Assembly: GCA_031370545.1 (NCBI GenBank)
Contig: JANMQQ010000468.1
Span: forward strand, 1 to 21,181
Length of the DNA: 21,181 nucleotides
Direction of reading: 5' to 3'
DNA from: UBA6921 sp031370545
GTDB lineage: Bacteria > Pseudomonadota > Gammaproteobacteria > SG8-11
Made by a program: the position numbers and the translations under genes. The notes below the pieces were generated by a model. It worked only from the letters and a program-made list of their open reading frames with translations. It was not told where the DNA came from and did no database searches. This document shows positions 6,292 through 14,333 of this stretch, piece after piece; position 1 is the first letter of the stretch; every line of letters begins with the position of its first letter.

Positions 6292-9200
6292 TTAGTGAAC
6301 TGGCGGATTACGTGGCACGGCGCTCGCGCGGGTTTGGTAGTCAAGCTCCACGCGGCGCGGGCCGAGCAACTCTTCCAAACGATGCATCAATTCCCCTGTC
6401 GGCCGCACGCGCCATTCTTTGCCGAAGCTGAGATTCACTTTCACGCCGTCGCCGACGAACTGTACCCGGATCGGGCATGGGCCTTCGCGAAACGGGGTGA
6501 GCACTTTGGCCAGCGCGGGCGCGAAGTCGGTGGTGAATTTTTTGCCGTCGATTTGCAGCACCAGCCGCCGTCCGTACACTTCCCGCGCTTTGTCGATGTC
6601 GTAGATTTCGCGCGCGCTCATTTTGTACGAACCGGTGTAGTCGTCGACGCTCACTTCGCCTTCGATGACGATGAGTTTGTCTTTGGCCAGCAGGTCGCGG
6701 CAGCGGGTGTAGACATCTGAAAATACCGCCATTTCGATGCGTGCGCTGCGGTCATCCAGCGTCACGAAGGCCATGGTGTCGCCCTTTTTGGTTTTCATGG
6801 TGCGTAGCGCCAGCACCAGTCCGGCGATCACCAATGTGGCGTCGCGTTTGGGTTGTACATCGACAATGCGGCAACTGGTGAACTTGCGCAGCTCGTCTTC
6901 GTAACGTGTGATGGGATGCCCAGTAAGCCACAAGCCGAGTGTTTCTTTCTCGCCGTTCAGTCGCTGTTCTTCACTCCAGTCTTTTTCGGCCACGTAGTTG
7001 CTGGAGGGCTCGTTCACTGCATGCGCCGCACCGAACAAGTCAGTTTGGCCGCGCTCGTGATTGTGTGTGGTTTGCTCGGCAAGCTTGATCGCCGTGTCGA
7101 GCGATGCTGCCAGCGTGGCACGGTTGGGTCCGATTTTATCCAGCGCGCCGGAACGGATCAGCGCTTCGAGCACGCGGCGATTGGCCTTGCGCAAGTCGAT
7201 GCGTTTGCAGAAGTCGAAAATGTCTTTGTACGGCCCGTGCGCGTTGCGCTCGTCGATGATGCCTGCGATGGCCGACTCGCCCGCGCCTTTGATCGCGCCC
7301 AAGCCGTACACCACGGCGTGATCGTCCAGCACGGTAAACCGGTAGGCGCAGAGGTTGATATCCGGCGGTAAGACTTTTAATTTCATGTCCCGGCACTCGT
7401 CGATCAGCGTGACGACTTTGTCGGTGTTGTCCATGTCCGCCGACAACACCGCCGCCATGAACGCGGCCGGATAATGAGCCTTGAGCCAGGCGGTCTGGTA
7501 CGACACCAGCGCGTACGCCGCCGAGTGCGATTTGTTGAAGCCGTAACCGGCAAACTTTTCCATCAAGTCGAAAATATGCGTGGCGACGGTTTCCTTCACA
7601 CCGCGCTCCACTGCACCCTTGGTGAAAATCTCGCGCTGCTGCGCCATCTCTTCCGCTTTCTTTTTACCCATCGCGCGGCGTAATAAATCAGCGGCGCCCA
7701 GCGTGTAGCCGGACAACTCCTGCGCGATCTGCATCACCTGTTCCTGATACAAAATCACGCCGTAGGTCGGTTTTAAAATTGTTTCGAGCGCCGGATGCGG
7801 ATAGTTCACCTTGGCGCGGCCGTGTTTACGATTAATGAAATCATCCACCATGCCCGACTGCAAGGGGCCGGGTCGAAACAAGGCGACCAGCGCGATGATG
7901 TCTTCGAAGCAGTCCGGTTGCAGACGCTTGATCAAATCTTTCATGCCGCGCGATTCGAGCTGGAAAATCGCGGTGGTGGCGCAGGCTTTGAGCAGGTCGA
8001 AGGTGGGCTTGTCGTTGGTCGGGAGTAAGGTGATGTCCAACGTAGGAGCGCCGCCCCCGGCGCGATTACCTTCACCCATCGCGCCGAGGGCGGCGCTCCT
8101 TCCAGCATTAATATTTTTCACCGCCCAGTCGATGATGGTCAGCGTGCGCAGGCCGAGAAAGTCGAACTTGACCAAGCCGACCGCTTCCACGTCGTCCTTG
8201 TCGAACTGCGTGACCAAATTGGCCCCGCCCTCTTCACAATACAGCGGCGAGAAATCGGTGAGCTGCGACGGCGCAATCACTACGCCACCCGCGTGTTTCC
8301 CGGCATTGCGCGCCAAGCCTTCGAGCGTACGTGCCAGGTCGATGAGCGCGCGCACGTCGTCTTCTTCGTCATACAGTTTCTTGAGTTGCGGCTCTTGCTC
8401 GAGTGCCAGTTCCAGCGTCATGTCGATGGCAAATGGAACCAGCTTGGCGATTTTGTCGACGAAACCGTACGGCTGGCCGAGCACGCGGCCGACATCGCGC
8501 ACCACTGCTTTGGCCGCCATTGAACCGTAGGTAATGATTTGCGACACCTTGTCACGACCGTAACGCTGTGCCACGTAATCGATCACGCGGTCGCGGCCTT
8601 CCATGCAGAAATCCACGTCGAAGTCGGGCATGGACACGCGCTCAGGATTCAGGAAACGCTCGAACAGTAAATCGTATTTAAGCGGATCGATATCGGTAAT
8701 GCCCAACGCATAGGCGACCAGCGAACCGGCACCGGAGCCACGACCTGGCCCCACTGGTACACCGTTGTTGCGCGCCCAGCGGATGAAGTCTGCGACGATC
8801 AGAAAGTAACCGGCAAATTCCATCTTGGTGATCACGTCGAGTTCGAACTTCAAGCGGTCATCGTAAGGTTTGCGTTTTGCGGCGAAGTCGGGTGAAGCGC
8901 GATCAAGCAAGACATTTAAGCGCTGCTCCAAACCCACATTGGATTCGTCGCAGAAAAATTCCGTGATGGTCTTACCCGCCGGGACCGGAAAATCCGGTAG
9001 AAAGTTTTTGCCCAGCGTCAATTCAATGTTGCAGCGTTTGGCGATTTCGAAGCTGTTTTCCAGCGCTTCGGGCAGGTCGGCGAACAATTCCGCCATCTCT
9101 TGCGGTGTGCGCAGGTATTGCTGCTCGGAATACAGGCGCGGACGGCGCGGATCGTCGAGCGTGCGTCCGTCGTGAATGCACACGCGCGCCTCGTGCGCGT

Positions 9201-9828
9201 CGAATTCATCTTTAGTCAAGAACCGCACATCGTTGGTCGCAACCAGCGGCGTGTTACTGGCCAGGGCCAACTCCACTGCGAGAGCAACATGGTCTTCATC
9301 GTGCTCACGCCCGGTGCGCTGCACTTCGAGATAAAAACGCTCGGGGAACAAACGGCGATAGTCGTCGAGCAACTGGCGCGCGACTTCGGCATGACCAGCC
9401 AGCAACGCCTGACCGACATCGCCCGCGCGCGCTGCCGACAGCGCAATTAATCCGTCGGTGCTACCCAGGAGCCAGGACTTGTCCAACATCGGCCGACCCA
9501 GATGCTGGCCTTCTTGATAACTGCGCGACACCAGGCGCGTGAGATTCAGATAACCGGCGCGGTTCTGGCACAGCAACACCAAGCGCGTCGGTTGGTTCGC
9601 ATCCAGCGCGTTGCGTATCCACACATCCACGCCGACAATCGGCTTCACGCCTGCTGCCAACGCCGCTTTGTAAAACTTCACCAGCGCAAACAGATTGCAT
9701 TGGTCGGTCACCGCCACCGCAGGCATGCCCGCCTGCGCGACGGCCTTCACCAACGCATCGACGCGCACGATTCCGTCAACCAGCGAATACTCGGTGTGCA
9801 AATGCAAATGGATGAAGGGTGTCGTCAC
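6292..9828 (-). CDS. dnaE: DNA polymerase III alpha subunit
   Basis: The replicative polymerase subunit. PHP domain starts IHLHLHTEYSLVDG; GVPVGPGRGSGAGSLVAYAL precedes the catalytic pair in MPDFDVDFC (D402, D404 from the GTG start) and the third aspartate is D556 in VKFDFLGLRTLT. The thumb/fingers region holds FRPGPLQSGMVDDFI and YQEQVMQIAQ; an OB-fold (IAGLVLALRTMKTKKGDTMA) lies near the end. Start: the GTG at 9828 gives VTTPFIHLH, matching the family start. The frame is open to a TTG at 9864, but those 12 residues are unlike relatives. Length 1178, about 18 more than E. coli DnaE (1160), which corresponds to the extra residues coded by the palindrome at 8044-8100. The gene is transcribed away from the cytochrome operon's 3' end. 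Confidence 0.98.
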   Translation of the reverse strand: MTTPFIHLHLHTEYSLVDGIVRVDALVKAVAQAGMPAVAVTDQCNLFALVKFYKAALAAGVKPIVGVDVWIRNALDANQPTRLVLLCQNRAGYLNLTRLVSRSYQEGQHLGRPMLDKSWLLGSTDGLIALSAARAGDVGQALLAGHAEVARQLLDDYRRLFPERFYLEVQRTGREHDEDHVALAVELALASNTPLVATNDVRFLTKDEFDAHEARVCIHDGRTLDDPRRPRLYSEQQYLRTPQEMAELFADLPEALENSFEIAKRCNIELTLGKNFLPDFPVPAGKTITEFFCDESNVGLEQRLNVLLDRASPDFAAKRKPYDDRLKFELDVITKMEFAGYFLIVADFIRWARNNGVPVGPGRGSGAGSLVAYALGITDIDPLKYDLLFERFLNPERVSMPDFDVDFCMEGRDRVIDYVAQRYGRDKVSQIITYGSMAAKAVVRDVGRVLGQPYGFVDKIAKLVPFAIDMTLELALEQEPQLKKLYDEEDDVRALIDLARTLEGLARNAGKHAGGVVIAPSQLTDFSPLYCEEGGANLVTQFDKDDVEAVGLVKFDFLGLRTLTIIDWAVKNINAGRSAALGAMGEGNRAGGGAPTLDITLLPTNDKPTFDLLKACATTAIFQLESRGMKDLIKRLQPDCFEDIIALVALFRPGPLQSGMVDDFINRKHGRAKVNYPHPALETILKPTYGVILYQEQVMQIAQELSGYTLGAADLLRRAMGKKKAEEMAQQREIFTKGAVERGVKETVATHIFDLMEKFAGYGFNKSHSAAYALVSYQTAWLKAHYPAAFMAAVLSADMDNTDKVVTLIDECRDMKLKVLPPDINLCAYRFTVLDDHAVVYGLGAIKGAGESAIAGIIDERNAHGPYKDIFDFCKRIDLRKANRRVLEALIRSGALDKIGPNRATLAASLDTAIKLAEQTTHNHERGQTDLFGAAHAVNEPSSNYVAEKDWSEEQRLNGEKETLGLWLTGHPITRYEDELRKFTSCRIVDVQPKRDATLVIAGLVLALRTMKTKKGDTMAFVTLDDRSARIEMAVFSDVYTRCRDLLAKDKLIVIEGEVSVDDYTGSYKMSAREIYDIDKAREVYGRRLVLQIDGKKFTTDFAPALAKVLTPFREGPCPIRVQFVGDGVKVNLSFGKEWRVRPTGELMHRLEELLGPRRVELDYQTRASAVPRNPPVH
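8044..8100. repeat. REP-like palindrome inside dnaE coding sequence
   Basis: Arms 8044-8065 and 8079-8100 are 22 bp each and pair at 21 of 22 positions, around a 13-base loop. The arm AGGAGCGCCGCCCCCGGCG belongs to the GTAGGAGCG-type REP sequences normally found between genes. On the dnaE strand it is translated in frame as AALGAMGEGNRAGGGAPT. In E. coli DnaE the corresponding loop, between the helix after the third catalytic aspartate and PPLDIAAIP, lacks this stretch. Confidence 0.9.
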
Positions 9829-9884
9829 GGGGTGAAGTTTCGGGCGTGATCGCAGCCGATGCAAGACTTGCTTTTTGCGCGCAT
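9825..9884 (-). CDS. Possible 19-codon leader peptide overlapping the dnaE start
   Basis: An ATG at 9884, with GGGGA about 6 bases upstream, reads MRAKSKSCIGCDHARNFTP and stops at a TGA (9825-9827) that overlaps the dnaE GTG as GTGA. dnaE itself has no evident Shine-Dalgarno, so ribosomes finishing this short frame could reinitiate on dnaE. The arrangement is seen; translation and the coupling role are inferred. It may be chance. Confidence 0.35.
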   Translation of the reverse strand: MRAKSKSCIGCDHARNFTP

Positions 9885-9926
9885 GAATTTCCCCGTATCG
9901 CGCTTCAAAACCGCCCTAAAAAATGT

Positions 9927-9955
9927 TTGACACCACCGCGCTCGAAACGTAGAAC
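9927..9955 (+). promoter_or_regulatory. Sigma-70 type promoter for the lysine-rich small protein
   Basis: A consensus TTGACA (9927-9932), 17-base spacer and TAGAAC (9950-9955, 4 of 6) would start transcription near 9962, about 40 bases before the ATG at 10004. It points away from dnaE and toward the small gene. The region 9885-10003 otherwise holds the dnaE upstream sequence, with no clear promoter for dnaE seen. Confidence 0.6.
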
Positions 9956-10003
9956 TTCGCAGCGTGGGTAACTTCAACAACTTAAAACATGAGGAGTGAT
10001 TTT

Positions 10004-10099
10004 ATGAGCAAAGGCGAAGACAAGAAAAAAGAAACCAAAAAAGCACCCACCAAAACCTTGAAAGAAAAACGCGCTGAGAAGAAAGCGAAGAAGGGTTAA
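10004..10099 (+). CDS. Small lysine-rich protein, 31 residues
   Basis: An ATG with a strong GAGGAG (9991-9996) seven bases upstream opens 31 codons ending TAA. The protein begins MSKGEDKKKETKKAPTKTLK and ends KEKRAEKKAKKG-type; about 40% of residues are lysine and it lacks hydrophobic segments, so it should be soluble, disordered and very basic. It has its own near-consensus promoter (9927-9955). I recall similar tiny lysine-rich hypothetical proteins in other Proteobacteria, without a known role; nucleic-acid or ribosome binding would suit the charge but is a guess. It is convergent with the cytochrome operon, with a hairpin between. Confidence 0.8.
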   Translation: MSKGEDKKKETKKAPTKTLKEKRAEKKAKKG

Positions 10100-10117
10100 G
10101 TAGATAACAGCGGGTGA

Positions 10118-10143
10118 ACCGGCGGGCGGTAGCGCCCGCCGGT
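10118..10143. terminator. GC-rich hairpin between convergent genes
   Basis: ACCGGCGGGCG and CGCCCGCCGGT form a perfect 11-bp stem around a 4-base loop, 18 bases after the small protein's stop and 21 bases past the end of the cytochrome operon on the other strand. No T-run follows on either strand, so it is not a classic intrinsic terminator, but its place suits bidirectional 3'-end formation. Confidence 0.5.
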
Positions 10144-10164
10144 AATTTCAGACTGCGCGCGTCG

Positions 10165-10527
10165 CTACTTGATGGTCCGCAACGACATCACGTAATTCAC
10201 AACATCCTGAATCTGTTCTTCAGTCAAGTCTGTACCCCATTCCGGCATATCCTCGGAACGTGACACGGCTTTGCCGCCTTTTTTCGTCATATCAACCATG
10301 TAGGGGCGCGCTGCACCGGCAATCCGGAAATTGGTGGGGGCGGGTTTATACTTATAGGCGTCCTTGCCGTTGCCGGTGCCGTCCATACCGTGGCACTTCG
10401 AGCAGAATTTTCCGTAAACGGTTTGCCCGCGAGTATCCGAAGCCGGGTCGGATGATTTGCTTGCGGATTCATCTGCGACGGCCAGCCCACTGAATGCAAT
10501 CAGGAAAATCGCTACCGATGCTTTCAT
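10165..10527 (-). CDS. Periplasmic monoheme cytochrome c
   Basis: A 120-residue secreted class I cytochrome c. Residues 1-18 form a signal peptide (MKASVAIFLIAFSGLAVA). The single heme site is CSKCH at 42-46, and the likely axial methionine is M94 in SEDMPEWG, followed by the C-terminal helix TEEQIQDVVNYVMSLR. It is the last gene of the cytochrome operon, 79 bases after the preceding cytochrome, with GGAG upstream of its ATG. It likely carries electrons in the periplasm between the outer-membrane cytochrome-porin and an inner-membrane acceptor; the partner is not visible. Confidence 0.88.
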   Translation of the reverse strand: MKASVAIFLIAFSGLAVADESASKSSDPASDTRGQTVYGKFCSKCHGMDGTGNGKDAYKYKPAPTNFRIAGAARPYMVDMTKKGGKAVSRSEDMPEWGTDLTEEQIQDVVNYVMSLRTIK

Positions 10528-10606
10528 CTTGTATGCTCCATCATTTCATTGGCAGGCGGCAGGATGCCGCCTGCAGGTTTTGTTAGCCGCGATCAATACT
10601 CCGTCA

Positions 10607-11002
10607 TCACTTCTGCGCAGCAAGAAAGGCCAATAAATTTGCACGCGCTGTTTCATCACCTAGCCCGTCATACTTCATCTTCCCGCCGGGCACGGCGACT
10701 TTTGGGTTGGTGATATAGGCTTCGATTTTGTCAACACTCCATACCACGTTATAGGCACGCATCGGGTCAGAGTAAACAAAGTCCGCAATACTTGCGGACT
10801 TGCGATCGACTACGCCAAACAGCGATGGTCCCTTTTTATTTTTGCCCGGCTTTACGCTGTGACAGTCAGAGCACTCCTGGTCAAAAACATCTACACCCGC
10901 CTTGGCATCACCCACCAGCGCGGCGTGCGCGTTGTTGACAATAAGAAAACCAGCCAACAAACCAAAACTCATATGCACCGCGACATCTCGACGAAAACTC
11001 AC
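10607..11002 (-). CDS. Periplasmic c-type cytochrome, c2/c550-like
   Basis: A 131-residue protein with a signal peptide (cleavage probably after NNAHA, residue 27), heme motif CSDCH at 44-48, and M109 in PGGKMKYDGL as probable sixth ligand, ending with a DETARANLLAFLAAQ helix. This is the mitochondrial-like class I fold. The start is a GTG at 11002, preceded by AAGGAG at 8 bases; a second possible start is the ATG at residue 11. The ribosome site directly follows the TAA (11014-11016) that would end the restored Cyc2-like gene upstream, giving tight operon spacing. Confidence 0.88.
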   Translation of the reverse strand: MSFRRDVAVHMSFGLLAGFLIVNNAHAALVGDAKAGVDVFDQECSDCHSVKPGKNKKGPSLFGVVDRKSASIADFVYSDPMRAYNVVWSVDKIEAYITNPKVAVPGGKMKYDGLGDETARANLLAFLAAQK

Positions 11003-11013
11003 GTGTGTGCTCC

Positions 11014-12253
11014 TTACAGTGACAACCAGGCAAATGCCATCATGGTGTTGGCATCACTAGCATTGCTGGTGCTGCCGTCCAGTTCATTAAACAGCGTGTA
11101 TTGCAAACCCACGCGCAGATTGGCCCACCGCGCCCCAGGAGCTTTCTTTGCCGAACGGCGTCCAGTCGGCCTGCAAGGTCCAGCCATTGGAACTGTCATC
11201 AAGTTTTGACACATTGAAGTAGCGCACGGTCGCACCGTAGGTTTTGTTCAAGTAATACGATCCGGCGATGTTGAATTGATTAACGTTGTCGGGCCCGCTC
11301 TCATGAATGTAAGCGCCGTTCACTGACCAAATGTTCATGCGATTGCCGAGCAGTTGGTAGTGAGCGTCGATGCCGACATCGGTAAATGTCTCGGCTTCGA
11401 ATTCATGCGCGTAATCTCGTACTTTCGCGAACATACCCACCAGACCTGCGGAAAAGGCTTCGCTCTTCATGTCTTTAAAATAGGCCAGACGCCAGTAAGG
11501 TGCTAAGCCACGAACCTGAGCATCTGCGCCGAGATTAACTTTCTTTAAAAAGCCTTCGCTCAAGGCATGATAGGCGCCGAATTCGGCGTACAAACCATTG
11601 GCTAACTGCGTGTAGGCCGATGCGCCGAATACTTGTCCAGCAACGCCGTCGTCTAATAATACTCCGGCGCCCGGTGCAGGCCCGAAGTCGGAGGAGGTAT
11701 ACGGAAACCGAAAGCCCGGCAGCGTGTTAAACGGATCCTGGAAGCCAGGACTATTATTCAGCGAAACGCCAAACGTGCTGCCTTCGCCTAGCAACTTGTC
11801 CGTCGCATAACGAATGTCGACGTTATCCAGCGCGGTCTTTTTTTCCACACCGCTGAAAGTTACTTGCGCGAACGAGCCGACGTTGTCAAACCACTTGCCT
11901 GCAAGAAAAGCCGACAACTCCTGCATTGCAGTGTTGTTGTTCTTGCTGAAAAACTTGGGAGCCTCAGGCAGATCCTCGTTGGTATGCGTGTAAGTTTCAA
12001 TCAACATCGCCGCCAGCGGAATATGCCCGGGCTTGCTGTCCGTTTCAGTGTATCCGCCAATTTTGAACTTCATACCGTGTGGGGTCAGTTGTGGACCAAA
12101 TGAGCCGACATGACATGCGTCGCAAGCTTCGCCGGTTTGACGCGCAAAGCTTGGAAGTGCAAACGCGTTCGAAGCAAAGACAACAGACAACGCTGCAAGC
12201 ATCAGCGCATGGTGGAATGATCGCACAACTTTATTAGCCATCGGTAGATACAT
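11014..12253 (-). CDS. Cyc2-like outer-membrane monoheme cytochrome-porin, frameshifted near the end
   Basis: From the ATG at 12253 (GGAGAG about 6 bases upstream) the protein has a signal peptide (to FASNAFA, about 32), a single heme motif CDACH at 44-48 within LPSFARQTGEACDACH, then about 340 residues of alternating-strand sequence typical of an outer-membrane barrel (aromatic belts such as GLYAEFGAYHAL, APYWRLAYFKD). This is the plan of fused cytochrome-porins such as Cyc2 of iron oxidisers; electron uptake across the outer membrane is inferred, and iron is not proved as donor. The open frame stops at 11087, but a natural last strand (WANLRVGLQYTLFNELDG to AFAWLSL) continues in another frame to the TAA at 11014. 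A shift near 11135 (one extra or two missing bases) explains this. Two soluble cytochromes follow in the same operon. Confidence 0.8.
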
Positions 12254-12459
12254 ACAACTCTCCAATTTTGTGATTGAAATTTTTGCAAACCGGTCAGGAA
12301 AGTTGCGGATGCCGCAGGGCAGGCGTGACGCATGATCATTTGAAATACAAGCTCCAATCGGACTCGCAATTGCGACCATCCATCCACTTGGAGTTGACCC
12401 CACAGACTCGAGACCTCCCCAGACTTGGCCTTACATACTTCATGTTTCTGAATTCAAGC
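12254..12459. other. Gap between rnhB and the cytochrome operon
   Basis: About 206 bases with no gene. It must hold the 5' region of the Cyc2-like gene on the minus strand. I see the GGAGAG ribosome site but no convincing promoter pair and no clear terminator for rnhB. Confidence 0.5.
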
Positions 12460-13092
12460 TTAATCCGGCCCTACTTTTAAACGATTGCGTACCGGAGCAA
12501 AACTGCGGCGGTGGATGGGCGTGACGCCGAGAGTGTCGAGTGCGCGTAAATGCGCGGGGGTGGGGTAACCTTTATGTTGCGCGAGACCGTAACCAGGATA
12601 GTGCGTTTCCCACCCGACCATTTCCAGGTCGCGAGCGACTTTGGCGATGATGGAAGCAGCGCTGATGGCGGGTACTGTGGCATCGCCGTTGACGATGGCT
12701 TCAGCACGGCAACGCAATACCGGGCAGCGATTGCCGTCTATATAGGCAAGGTCGGGGGCAACGTGCAGTGCGGCGACGGCGCGCTGCATGGCAAGCATGC
12801 TGGCCTGCAGGATATTGAGCTCGTCGATCTCGTCGACTTCGGCGCGACCAATGGCGTAAGCATAAGCGCGCGCGCGGATTAATATGTCAAGCTCGGCACG
12901 GCGTTCCGGGCTCAGGACTTTTGAATCGGCGAGACCGTCAATGGGCTGGTTGGGATCAAGGATCACTGCGGCGGCGATGACCGGGCCCGCCAAGGGTCCG
13001 CGACCCACCTCGTCAACACCGCACACCCAACCGAGAACACCGCCGAAGTCGAGCTGGATTTGATTTTTACTGGCGGGTTTTTTCTGCATCAC
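12460..13092 (-). CDS. rnhB: Ribonuclease HII
   Basis: A 210-residue protein that cuts RNA in RNA-DNA hybrids and single ribonucleotides in DNA. Active-site landmarks are CGVDEVGRGPLAGPV (D27, E28), the AYIDGNRCP aspartate, the AISAASIIAKVARD helix and the HKGYPTPAH motif. Length is typical. Its ATG overlaps the stop of lpxB by four bases (13089-13092), so the two are translated as a coupled pair, as in many Gammaproteobacteria. The first two codons are both ATG. Confidence 0.97.
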   Translation of the reverse strand: MMQKKPASKNQIQLDFGGVLGWVCGVDEVGRGPLAGPVIAAAVILDPNQPIDGLADSKVLSPERRAELDILIRARAYAYAIGRAEVDEIDELNILQASMLAMQRAVAALHVAPDLAYIDGNRCPVLRCRAEAIVNGDATVPAISAASIIAKVARDLEMVGWETHYPGYGLAQHKGYPTPAHLRALDTLGVTPIHRRSFAPVRNRLKVGPD

Positions 13093-14234
13093 CGGCTTCC
13101 TTTGTGCCCGATTAATTCCAGCACGGCATCGGCTGCTTGCTGTGCGGCGTTGCGACGTAACTGCATATGGATTTCACGAAATTGCACTTGCAGCGCCTGC
13201 GCCCGCTCGGGCTCTTCCAAAAATCCCAGCAGTTGCCGGCCGAGTTGGTCGGCGCGTACCTCGTCCTGCACGAACTCGTCGACGATTCTTTTTCCGGCCA
13301 GCAAATTGGGCAAGGAGTAATAGGGCACACTGATCATACGGCGCAGCAGAAACTCCGATAATTTCGAGACCCGGTACGCCACCACCATCGGTTTCTTCAA
13401 CAGCATCGCTTCCAGTGCAGCAGTGCCGGACGCAAGCAGTACCACATCGGCAGCCGCCATCACATCGTGCGACTTTCCCTCGACCAGAATGAAGGGCACT
13501 TCGCCGCGATGTTGCGCCAGGATTTCCTGGAACAGGGCGCGCGTTTTGGCACTGGCCACGGGCGTAATGAAACGCGTGCCGGGGCGGCGTTGCAGAATCC
13601 AGGCGGCGGTGCGCACAAATTCCGGACCGAGGTTTTGCACTTCCATGCTGCGGCTGCCGGGCAAGATGGCGATGATTTCGCCCTCGAGTTCCAAACCGAG
13701 CTTCGCGCGCGCGGCACGCATGTCGTTGTCGAGCGGAATCATGTCGGCCAGCGGATGACCGACGTAACGCGCAGTCACATTGTGCTGCGCATAAAACTGC
13801 TCTTCAAACGGAAACAGGCACAACACCAGATCAGTGGAACGTGCGATTTTTTTTACGCGGTACTGGCGCCACGCCCACACCGACGGGCTGACGAAATGCA
13901 CGGTGGGAATGCCGCGCGCTTTGAGTTTACGTTCCAGGCCGAGGTTGAAATCGGGTGCGTCGACGCCGATGAATACGTCGGGTGGGTCGGCCATAAACTG
14001 ACGTGCCACGTCGCGACGAATACGCAGCCCCTCGCGCAAGCGTCCCAGCACTTCGGTCAGCCCCATCACCGCGAGTTTTTCGCTGGGGTACAGCACACGG
14101 CAACCGAGTTGTTGCATGCGCGGGCCTGCGATGCCTTCGAATTCAACACCTGGCACCCGCGCCTGGATCGCCTGCATCAGGCTCGCTGCCAGCAGATCGC
14201 CCGAAGCTTCGCCCGCGACTATACCAATGCGCAT
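13089..14234 (-). CDS. lpxB: Lipid-A-disaccharide synthase
   Basis: A 381-residue glycosyltransferase that joins UDP-diacylglucosamine and lipid X into the lipid A disaccharide at the inner membrane. Landmarks are the GIVAGEASGDLLAASLM start, GVDAPDFNLGLERKLK, FVSPSVWAWRQYRVKKI, YVGHPLADMIP and ILPGSRSMEV. Length is normal and the ATG at 14234 gives the family N-terminus. It is the first visible gene of the lpxB-rnhB pair. The usual upstream lpxD-fabZ-lpxA are absent; a divergent ElyC-like gene starts 99 bases away instead. Confidence 0.97.
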   Translation of the reverse strand: MRIGIVAGEASGDLLAASLMQAIQARVPGVEFEGIAGPRMQQLGCRVLYPSEKLAVMGLTEVLGRLREGLRIRRDVARQFMADPPDVFIGVDAPDFNLGLERKLKARGIPTVHFVSPSVWAWRQYRVKKIARSTDLVLCLFPFEEQFYAQHNVTARYVGHPLADMIPLDNDMRAARAKLGLELEGEIIAILPGSRSMEVQNLGPEFVRTAAWILQRRPGTRFITPVASAKTRALFQEILAQHRGEVPFILVEGKSHDVMAAADVVLLASGTAALEAMLLKKPMVVAYRVSKLSEFLLRRMISVPYYSLPNLLAGKRIVDEFVQDEVRADQLGRQLLGFLEEPERAQALQVQFREIHMQLRRNAAQQAADAVLELIGHKGSR

Positions 14235-14333
14235 GGTTTTCGATTTATTGCGGTGGTTTTCATAGGCGTCATCGAATCACAGCAGCTGCTGTTACGCGGG
14301 AGTGGTATTCTAGCGCGCCTTCAAAAAGCCGCT

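Noticed and set aside
7811..8530. Plus-strand frame of 239 codons within dnaE
   Set aside because: Antisense to a well-conserved essential gene and serine-rich as a codon-shadow; no ribosome site.
9829..9864. Extended dnaE start at the TTG
   Set aside because: The extra 12 residues are unlike DnaE proteins, and the GTG at 9828 gives the conserved TTPFIHLH start.
13467..14333. Long plus-strand frame in front of the ElyC-like gene
   Set aside because: It is antisense to lpxB, has no family-like sequence, and the ElyC-like N-terminus begins at the ATG at 14334.
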